Below are positions 57,896 through 64,000 of a stretch of DNA of 64,000 nt, one piece after another (positions within the stretch are counted from its first letter, which is position 1; every line of letters starts with the position of its first letter). Location of the stretch: contig CAWHVG010000003.1 in the NCBI GenBank assembly GCA_963832725.1, positions 1,426,001 through 1,490,000 on the forward strand, written 5' to 3'. This DNA is from JAEZBP01 sp963832725 (lineage in GTDB: Bacteria > Myxococcota_A > Polyangia > Polyangiales > Sandaracinaceae). The notes under the pieces are model-generated. The model ran no database searches and had not been told where the DNA came from. It was given only the letters and a program-made list of their open reading frames with translations. Position numbers and translations under genes: made by a program.

Positions 57896-58969
57896 ATGGC
57901 TCCGAAGCTATCGACCGTGGCCGCGAGCGTCACTCCCGAGCGTCCCCTCGTCCGCGTGGCGACCCTGCCCGTGCGCGCGGCGGACCGCCTGCGCTGGGTG
58001 TGGCTGCGCGCGCTCGGCCCGCTGGCGAGGCCCTTGGTGCGCGATCGCGAGCTGCGGGTGGCGGCCGCGGGCGTGACGATGCTGCTGGCCGCGCTCGCGC
58101 TGACGGCGGTCGTGCCGCTCTGGCTCCTCGCGCTCGGCCCGATCGTCTGGGGCGTTCCGCACGTGCTCGCCGACGTCCGCTATCTCTGGGTCCGGCCGGG
58201 TCACCATCGCAACCTCGCGCTCTGGATCGTCGCGGGCGTCCCGCTCTTGATCCTCTCGTTCACGAGCCAGCCGATGTGGGGACTGTCGGCCACGGCGGGC
58301 GCCCTCCTCGTCGCGCGGGGATCGATCGCGCGGAAGCTGATCGGCCTCACCATCGTCTGCCCGCTGATCGTCGTGTCGTGGTGGGCGCCCTTCGTCGCCG
58401 CCGTCGCGTTCGCCCACGCCCACAACCTGATCGGCGTCGGCTTCTGGTGGAGCTGGCGCCGACGTCGCGGCTGGCTGCACACACTACCGCTCGTGGTCTT
58501 CGCAGCCGGCTCCGCGCTCATCCTGTTCGGCGGTCTCGATCCGATCGTGGCCGCCTGCTCGAGCCTGGACGGACGCGCAGGCGGGGTCGACCTCTGGGGG
58601 CACTTGGCGACCCTCGCCCCCGACCTGCCCGTGCGGCTCGGCATGCGCCTCGTCCTCTTCTTCGCGTTCGCTCAATCCGCTCACTACGCGGTCTGGGTGC
58701 GGCTGGTCCCCGAGGAGGATCGCGGGCGCGAGACGCCCCGCACCTTCGCCGCCTCGCTCCGCGCGCTGCGCGCCGATCTGGGCTGGCCGGTGCTCGCGAT
58801 CGCCATCGCCGCCGCGCTCGGGCTCGCGGTCTGGGCCGCCTTCGATCTCTTCGCGGCCCGCGTCGGCTATCTCCGCGCCATCCTCTTCCACGGCCACCTC
58901 GAGATGGCGGCGGCCGCGCTCCTCTTCGTGGCCGGCGCGCGCCCCCGCACCGCATCGGACGCCGCGTGA
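57896..58969 (+). CDS. His-rich polytopic membrane protein
   Basis: 357 aa with about eight hydrophobic helices. Histidines sit in or next to the helices in a regular way: GVPHVLAD (His89), RPGHHRNL (103-104), AFAHAHNLIG (174, 176), AQSAHYAVW (263) and FHGHLEMA (332, 334). The GxPHxxxD block and the His spread recall membrane di-iron or Brp/Blh-like carotenoid-cleaving enzymes, but the identity is not certain. ATG 57896 is the first start after the repeats. Its stop overlaps the next gene (GTGA). Confidence 0.7.
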   Translation: MAPKLSTVAASVTPERPLVRVATLPVRAADRLRWVWLRALGPLARPLVRDRELRVAAAGVTMLLAALALTAVVPLWLLALGPIVWGVPHVLADVRYLWVRPGHHRNLALWIVAGVPLLILSFTSQPMWGLSATAGALLVARGSIARKLIGLTIVCPLIVVSWWAPFVAAVAFAHAHNLIGVGFWWSWRRRRGWLHTLPLVVFAAGSALILFGGLDPIVAACSSLDGRAGGVDLWGHLATLAPDLPVRLGMRLVLFFAFAQSAHYAVWVRLVPEEDRGRETPRTFAASLRALRADLGWPVLAIAIAAALGLAVWAAFDLFAARVGYLRAILFHGHLEMAAAALLFVAGARPRTASDAA

Positions 58970-59349
58970 GCCCGGGCAGCTACCTGCTCTCCTGGCTCCG
59001 CGCGTTCGTCCTCACCCAGATCGTGGAGATGGGGATCTACGTCCAGGCGAGCCCGCCCTCGCGGCCTCTGCGGGAGCGACTCGCGATCGCCTTCGGCGCG
59101 AGCGGGATCACCCACCCGCTGGTCTGGTTCGTGATCGTCGACGCCATGAGCCTGGTCGTCCAGACCAGCGACGACCGGGCCGGTCGGTGGATCGGAATCG
59201 CCGTGGCCGAGGCGTTCGCGTTCCTCGCCGAAGCGCTCTGGCTGGGGCTCTTCGGGGTCCGGCCGAGCCACGCGCTCGGCTGGTCTCTGGCAGCGAACGG
59301 CGTGAGCTTCCTGATCGGGCTCTTCCTCTACCAGTGCATGGCCTGGTGA
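58966..59349 (+). CDS. small polytopic membrane protein
   Basis: 127 aa, three to four hydrophobic helices (LLSWLRAFVLTQIVEMGIYV, ITHPLVWFVIVDAMSLVV, GIAVAEAFAFLAEALWLGLF, NGVSFLIGLFLYQCMAW). GTG 58966 overlaps the upstream stop, so it is coupled to the His-rich membrane protein and may form a complex with it. A THPLVWF motif and a conserved Glu-rich helix are the only notable features. Family not recognised. Confidence 0.7.
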   Translation: MSPGSYLLSWLRAFVLTQIVEMGIYVQASPPSRPLRERLAIAFGASGITHPLVWFVIVDAMSLVVQTSDDRAGRWIGIAVAEAFAFLAEALWLGLFGVRPSHALGWSLAANGVSFLIGLFLYQCMAW

Positions 59350-59431
59350 GGCGCACACGAGCACTCTCTCGGCCGTTCGGGCATGATATCCATCCCCCAC
59401 GCGGCCGGGTGCGCCGCGGTCTCGGCCTCGC

Positions 59432-60676
59432 ATGAGCGATCACAGCGGTACGCAGCGAATGGGCCCCGGCACCGGGATGCTGGCCACCGACGCCGGAGGC
59501 GTGATGGTGGTGCGGCGCGTGTTGGTGCGCATCGTCTCGGGCGAGGATCGGGGGCGAGAGCGTGTGCTGGAGGCCGGGACGATGATGATCGGCAGCCACC
59601 CGGAGGCCGACCTGGTGCTGCAGGACAGCACCGTCTCCCGCTACCACGCCGAGCTCGCCCTCTTGGCCGAGGGCGTCCGCGTGCGCGATCTGCGCTCCAC
59701 CAACGGCACCTTCGTCGGCGACTCCCGGATCGAGGCGGTGGTGGTGGCGCCCGGGACGGAGATCCGCCTCGGCCGAACCCGCGTGGAGCTCCTGCCGGCC
59801 GACGTGCCGGTACCGGATGCTCCTTCCGAGCGGTCGCGTTTCGGCCGCCTCGTCGGTTCGAGCGCCGCCATGCGCCGGCTCTACGGCCAGCTCGAGCGGG
59901 TGGCGGGCAGCGACGCCCCGGTGTTGCTCTTCGGCGAAGCCGGCGTGGGCAAGAACGAGACTGCGCGGGCGATCCACGAGGCCTCGACGCGCCGCGGCGG
60001 CCCTCTGGTGGAGCTGGATCTGCGCGGCGGCGGCCCGGACGTGATCGACGACGCGTTCGTCCGCGCACACGGTGGCACCCTGATCCTCGATCGGATCGAC
60101 GAGGCGACCGCGCCCCTCCAGGACGCCCTGGCGACCGCGCTCGATCGGCGCGAACGGGGCCGCTTCGATGTCCGACCCGTCGCGCTCGCCCGCTCCGACC
60201 TGCGCGAGCGCATCGAGAGCGGGGCGCTCCGGCGCGATCTCTGGTTCGCCCTGGCGGGGCTGCGAGTCGAGGTCCCGCCCCTGCGCGCGCGGCTCGAGGA
60301 TCTGCCGCGGCTCGTCGCGGATCAGCTCGCCGTGCTCGGCTATCAGGACGCGGCGCTGACGGCGGCAGAGCTCGCGACGCTGCGCGCGCACGACTTCCCC
60401 GGCAACGTGCGCGAGCTGCGGCGCATGATCGAAGAGACGCTCCTCCACACCGTGCGGACGAGCCGCACCTCCGCGCCCCCCGAAGTGGCGGTCACGGACG
60501 AGCTCGTGAAGCTGCCCTTCAAGGAAGCCAAGGAGCGCCTGCTCGACGTCTTCGAGAAGCACTACGTCGAGCAGCTTCTGGCGCGGCACGGGGGCAACGT
60601 GTCCCGTGCGGCCGCCGAGGCCGGCGTGGACCGCAACCACCTGGCCCGGCTCGCGAAGAAGCACGGCCTGCGCTGA
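59432..60676 (+). CDS. FHA-AAA-Fis protein related to EBPs but lacking GAFTGA
   Basis: 414 aa. FHA domain at about 28-120 (MMIGSHPEADLVL, STVSRYHAEL, STNGTFVG), AAA+ domain with Walker A GEAGVGKN (168-175), Walker B GTLILDRIDE (215-224) and DFPGNVRELRR, and a C-terminal Fis HTH (GNVSRAAAEAGVDRNHLARL). Between Walker A and B the segment that normally carries ESELFGHxxGAFTGA is shortened to VELDLRGGGPDVIDDAFVRA. Without that loop it should not activate sigma-54 polymerase, so it may be an anti-activator or a sigma-54-independent regulator. It probably responds to a phosphothreonine partner through FHA. Confidence 0.88.
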   Translation: MSDHSGTQRMGPGTGMLATDAGGVMVVRRVLVRIVSGEDRGRERVLEAGTMMIGSHPEADLVLQDSTVSRYHAELALLAEGVRVRDLRSTNGTFVGDSRIEAVVVAPGTEIRLGRTRVELLPADVPVPDAPSERSRFGRLVGSSAAMRRLYGQLERVAGSDAPVLLFGEAGVGKNETARAIHEASTRRGGPLVELDLRGGGPDVIDDAFVRAHGGTLILDRIDEATAPLQDALATALDRRERGRFDVRPVALARSDLRERIESGALRRDLWFALAGLRVEVPPLRARLEDLPRLVADQLAVLGYQDAALTAAELATLRAHDFPGNVRELRRMIEETLLHTVRTSRTSAPPEVAVTDELVKLPFKEAKERLLDVFEKHYVEQLLARHGGNVSRAAAEAGVDRNHLARLAKKHGLR

Positions 60677-60723
60677 GGGTCCCTCGAGGATCCCGCCGTT
60701 GCGCGTCCCCCTTCCGGCAGGTC

Positions 60724-60763
60724 GGGTGAGCGCGGGCGCACGCTCCGCGCTTCACCCTTCTTC
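60724..60763 (+). terminator. hairpin after the FHA-AAA gene
   Basis: GGGTGA-GCGCGG (60724-60735) pairs with CCGCGC-TTCACCC (60745-60757) with one bulge around a 9-nt loop, followed by TTCTTC. It sits about 50 nt after the stop. Confidence 0.6.
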
Positions 60764-60834
60764 ACTGCGCGCCGCGATTCCGGGCTTAAGTTCGTCTTCG
60801 GACGCCCGCGTCATCGCCGCGCCCCCGAGGAAGC

Positions 60835-61551
60835 ATGTTCTACATCGACCCCCTCTACCTCGTCCTCGCGCTGCCGGGGCTGGTGCTCGGTCTGTGGGCC
60901 CAGTGGCGCGTGAAGAGCACCTTCTCCCGCTACGCCCGAGTCGGCACCTCGGGCGGGCAGAGCGGCGCCGAGATCGCAGCCTCGATCCTCCGCGCCCAAG
61001 GCATCGACGGCGTGCGGATCGAGCGCGTCGGCGGGTGGCTCTCGGACCACTACGACCCGCGCGAGCGCGTCCTGCGGCTCTCCCCCGACGTCTACGACGG
61101 GCGCTCGGTGGCCGCCGCCGGCGTGGCCGCGCACGAGGTGGGGCACGCCATCCAGCACGCCCAGGCCTATCCCTTCCTCGGCATGCGCTCGGCGCTGGTC
61201 CCGGCGATGAGCTTCGCCTCGCCGCTGGCGGTGCCGATCATCATCGTCGGCTTCCTGCTCTCCGGCTTCGTCGGGACCACGGTCGGGCAGCTGGTCACGC
61301 TGGCCGGAATCGCCCTCTTCACCGTCGTCGTCCTCTTCCAGATCGTGACCCTACCGGTCGAGTTCGACGCCAGCCGGCGCGCGCTCGCGGCGATCCGAAC
61401 GGGCCACCTGCTCGCCGGCGCCGAGGCCGACGGCGCGCGCGACGTGCTCCGCGCCGCCGCCTGGACCTACGTCGCCGCGGCCGTCAGCTCCGTGCTCACC
61501 CTGCTCTACTTCCTGCTGCGCTCCGGTCTGCTCGGCGGCCGCCGTGACTGA
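60835..61551 (+). CDS. YugP-like membrane zinc metallopeptidase
   Basis: 238 aa. The zinc motif is HEVGH (His100, Glu101, His104) and a Glu ligand candidate lies in LPVEFDASRRAL, as in the neutral zinc metallopeptidase/YugP family. Hydrophobic helices are at the N-terminus (YLVLALPGLVLGLWAQW), in the middle (VPIIIVGFLLSGFVG and LVTLAGIALFTVVVLFQIV) and at the C-terminus (VAAAVSSVLTLLYFLL). Probably cleaves membrane proteins; substrates unknown. ATG 60835, preceded by GAGGAAGC. Confidence 0.92.
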   Translation: MFYIDPLYLVLALPGLVLGLWAQWRVKSTFSRYARVGTSGGQSGAEIAASILRAQGIDGVRIERVGGWLSDHYDPRERVLRLSPDVYDGRSVAAAGVAAHEVGHAIQHAQAYPFLGMRSALVPAMSFASPLAVPIIIVGFLLSGFVGTTVGQLVTLAGIALFTVVVLFQIVTLPVEFDASRRALAAIRTGHLLAGAEADGARDVLRAAAWTYVAAAVSSVLTLLYFLLRSGLLGGRRD

Positions 61552-61667
61552 GGCCCGCGTCCGGACGTGGGCGAGCTGGCGGCGCCGACGATGGACCGTC
61601 GCGTCCTCTCCGAGCGCGAGCGCCCTCGGGTCTCGGGCTCGTCGGCGCGACTCGCGGTGAGCGCCGT

Positions 61668-62567
61668 TCAGATCCCGAACACTCGCTTCTTCGCGTGTTC
61701 GGTGATCTCGAGCACGGTGGGATGCTTGATCCGGCGCTCGACCGAGATCGCGTAGAAGCGCGTCTTCACCTCCTGGGTCCGACCGATGACGCGCACGTTG
61801 TAGTGCGAGCAGATCTCGTCCTCGACCACGGTCGGTCCGGGGAAGACGCCCTCGCCCCGCTCGCCGAAGACCTTCATGAGCGCGCTGTCCTCGAACTCCG
61901 CGACCACCTGCGGAGCCACGTCGATGCGATCGAACCAGTGCTCCAGCGCGCTCCGGAAGTTCGTGTTGTCGGTCGGCAACAGCATCGGCGCCCCGGCGAG
62001 GCTGCGGGGGAAGGCCTGGCGAAGCGTCCCGTGCACGTCTTCGCGGGCGAAGAACGACACGCCGCACTCGCCGAGCACGTGGTTGAACGCACGCGCCTTG
62101 GTGGACGCTGTCGCGGGCGCATCGGTGAGCACGAGATCGAGCTCGTGCGTCGCGAGGGACGCCAGCAGGCGATCGGTCTTGTCCGCGGTGCAGATGACCT
62201 TCACGTCGCGGCTCCGCGTCGCAGGCTCGAGAAGCCGGTAGGCGATCAGCTTCGGGACGACGTCCGAGATCCCGACCAAGAGCCGGAGCGGTCGACCGCT
62301 CGGTCGGTTCTTCAGCGTATCTTGCAGCTCGCGTCCGACCGAGAAGATCTCGTCGGCGTACCGGTAGACGATCCGTCCCACATCGGTGAGCTCGAGGCTG
62401 CGTCCCTCGCGGGTGAAGAGCTGCTCACCCAGCGATCGCTCCAGGGCCTTGATCTGCCCGCTAATCGTCGGCTGAGCGAGATGCAGGAGCTTCCCGGCCT
62501 TGGCGATCGTGCCCTCGCGCGCGACCAGGTAAAAGTAAAGAAGGTGGTGGTAGTTCAGCCATTCCAC
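61668..62567 (-). CDS. nhaR: LysR-family regulator, NhaR-like
   Basis: 299 aa. The N-terminal winged HTH reads LNYHHLLYFYLVAREGTIAK followed by LHLAQPTISGQIKALE, and the effector domain contains YRYADEIF, GECGVSFFARED and EDSALMKVFGERGEG. These match NhaR closely in order and spacing (NhaR has YRYADKMF, GECGVSFW and DDAALMKAFG). NhaR activates Na+/H+ antiporter genes in response to Na+; no antiporter gene is in this window, so the target may differ. GTG 62567 gives the expected start EWLNYHHLLYF. Confidence 0.85.
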   Translation of the reverse strand: MEWLNYHHLLYFYLVAREGTIAKAGKLLHLAQPTISGQIKALERSLGEQLFTREGRSLELTDVGRIVYRYADEIFSVGRELQDTLKNRPSGRPLRLLVGISDVVPKLIAYRLLEPATRSRDVKVICTADKTDRLLASLATHELDLVLTDAPATASTKARAFNHVLGECGVSFFAREDVHGTLRQAFPRSLAGAPMLLPTDNTNFRSALEHWFDRIDVAPQVVAEFEDSALMKVFGERGEGVFPGPTVVEDEICSHYNVRVIGRTQEVKTRFYAISVERRIKHPTVLEITEHAKKRVFGI

Positions 62568-63022
62568 GGCTTCGAGCGTACCCGGCGACCACCCTTCGTG
62601 CACTCTTCGGCGCAGACGCAAATCGCGCGCCGTCGACCCGCGCGCCTCGACCCCGAGCTCCGGTCCACCTCCGCGCACGCCGCGGCGGTCCCGCAGCCGC
62701 CGATCGCGACGGCATCGTTTTGTTTTTTCGAACTATCCCATCGTATTTTTCGCAATCGCTGGACGAGACGGATCTCGGCTCGCAGGATGCGCCCGCTCCG
62801 CTCGGACCGGGCTCGGCACCGAGGGGAAGGGTTGGAATTTCACGCTCTTGCCCCACGTGTATCCGTTCGCGGACGAGGCCGAACGCCGCGTGGCAGAACA
62901 CACCGGGCCCGCAGAAACTCGGAACCTGGCTGAAAACCGTTCCGTCGTGCTCGGTGCGAAGGATGAAGACGCGCCGAGCGCCTCGAACCTTCGGCGACGC
63001 CCACCACGGGCGCACCAGCTTC
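62568..63022. other. divergent region upstream of the NhaR-like gene
   Basis: No supported gene. A less GC-rich patch at about 62715-62752 has T-runs (TTTTGTTTTTTCG, GTATTTTTCGC) and may hold promoters for both directions. The open frame that runs through it into the next gene has no family features. Confidence 0.35.
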
Positions 63023-63379
63023 ATGACGACGCCGATGACCCCCCGCCTCTTACTCGTACCCATTCCGGCACCGCTCGCTCGCGCGCTGAACGCCCTGCGT
63101 CGCGTCCAGCCCTCGCCCGCGCTCAGCGCCCGCCTGCGCGCCGCGCTCGTGGCGGCGGACGACCACGAGCTGTCCGCCAAGAAGCGCAAGCTCTTGCTGC
63201 TCGGCGGCCTGGCACTGGCGCTGTTCACCGAGCTCTCCCCGCTCGTGGTCGCCGCGCAAGTGCCCGTCGCGCCAGTGCCCGTCACGACGGTCGCGCTGCC
63301 AGGGTCGGCGGACCACGCACTCGCGCACAGCGCGCGGGGCGCGGAGCAAACGGATGGGGTACCGGGATGGCGGCCGTGA
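63023..63379 (+). CDS. hypothetical protein with one hydrophobic helix
   Basis: 118 aa from ATG 63023: a helical N-terminus (LVPIPAPLARALNALRRVQP), a short basic stretch (SAKKRKLLLLGGLALALFTE) leading into a hydrophobic helix and a Val/Pro/Thr-rich tail. No family recognised. Start and even coding status are uncertain. Confidence 0.4.
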   Translation: MTTPMTPRLLLVPIPAPLARALNALRRVQPSPALSARLRAALVAADDHELSAKKRKLLLLGGLALALFTELSPLVVAAQVPVAPVPVTTVALPGSADHALAHSARGAEQTDGVPGWRP

Positions 63380-63986
63380 GCTCGCCCAGCGCCGCTCGCG
63401 CGCGTCCCGCGATTTCCACGCAGATCTTCCATGAGGACCCGGTTGCCCCCAGAGAAACGACCAAGTCCGAGCGGCTCGACTTTCGCTGATCCGAGCCCGA
63501 AGGCGACGCCAGTGGTTTCAATCCCTCGCTGTATCGACGCGCCCCCCTTCCCCAGGACGGCACCGGCCCGCATGTCCACTCCCGCTCCGGGCGCGGCGCT
63601 CGCCGCCGTGTTAGCCTGGCCCTCGAACGACGCTGCGGCTCGATCACGCATCGGGACGCCAGTGGCCTACGGCGGATGCGACGCGTCCGTTTCAAACTGT
63701 TTCGGGCGCGCACCCCGCGAAGCGGCATCGCTCGCAGTCGCCCAGAACGTCGATGAGTACGAAATGTGCACCGGCCGCGCTCCCCGAAGCCTCTTTTCGG
63801 GCACCGCCCCCGCCATTTTGCGCGCCCTCGGTGTCACCTCGACCTCGTCGCGCCCTTCCCCCGCCGCCACCAACCCACATGTCATCGACAAGCAGCCGGC
63901 CAGCGCCGACGAAGCGCGCTCGTGATGCGCGCACGTCACGCCTCGCGCCCGTGTGAGAACAGCAGGGGAACCAGGAGCTCTACCCC
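63380..63986. other. region without a supported gene
   Basis: Open frames exist on both strands (for example 63431-63925 plus and 63667-63939 minus) but their translations are low-complexity and mutually exclusive. I see no RBS, domain or terminator that decides. Confidence 0.35.
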
Positions 63987-64000
63987 GTGAACAAGATCAC
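63987..64000 (+). CDS. possible gene start cut by the window edge
   Basis: GTG 63987 with AGGAG at 63973-63977 opens a frame VNKI that runs off the window. Too short to identify. Confidence 0.25.

Overview
The window is very G+C-rich and gene-dense, with genes on both strands in short operons. The gene content points to a myxobacterium-like organism of the Polyangia/Sandaracinaceae type: a Ser/Thr protein kinase with a C-terminal membrane anchor, FHA proteins, two enhancer-binding-type AAA regulators, several two-component proteins, many lipoproteins with Gly/Asp/Ala-rich linkers, FAS1 and PEGA proteins, and a giant TPR protein. This placement is inferred from gene content only. I see no rRNA, tRNA, CRISPR array, transposase or phage gene.

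Layout. 0-4 kb: principal sigma factor rpoD with a canonical promoter and long leader, then a Ser/Thr kinase. 4-11 kb: a lipoprotein esterase, a DprE1/DprE2-like pair, NAD-malic enzyme and a triple-FAS1 lipoprotein. 11-16 kb: a secreted-domain membrane protein, MobA, a P-loop kinase, a NarM-like protein and a YihY membrane protein. 15.8-27 kb, all minus strand: a Bat-type (aerotolerance) operon in the order moxR, DUF58, DUF4381-like, batA, batB/C fusion, batD, batE, followed by an OmpR-type regulator and histidine kinase. 27-37 kb: a MazG-like hydrolase, a DUF2231/heme protein and one TPR gene of about 7.8 kb. 37-47 kb: a hybrid PAS histidine kinase, two large lipoproteins (one NlpC/P60), a response regulator and a divergent Nramp-like transporter. 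47-56 kb: a CoA-binding protein, a 41-bp repeat array, an acyl-CoA dehydrogenase, a PocR-type EBP, an FHA plus FAD-oxidoreductase pair, a DUF1415 protein and a HAD protein. 56-64 kb: a lipoprotein, a PEGA protein, a pair of membrane proteins, an FHA-EBP lacking GAFTGA, a YugP-like peptidase and an NhaR-like regulator.

Sequence quality matters here. rpoD, mobA, the histidine kinase, the TPR gene (twice) and the HAD gene are each broken by a one-base insertion. In all six cases the break is at GAATC or GATTC, and removing one A or T gives GATC and restores the family sequence. batB/C has one missing base in a G/C run. A separate patch at about 24.9-26.3 kb (DUF58 and moxR) carries many mixed indels. 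I read these as consensus errors, the first kind probably linked to GATC methylation, and annotate the genes as intact.

Two further themes recur. Many intergenic gaps carry a private short tandem repeat (unit or offset 15, 17, 32, 38, 41, 48, 62, 80 or 118 bp). Many genes have a GCTAnnnT promoter-like element, in several cases ending only 7-9 nt before the start codon, which suggests leaderless transcripts.
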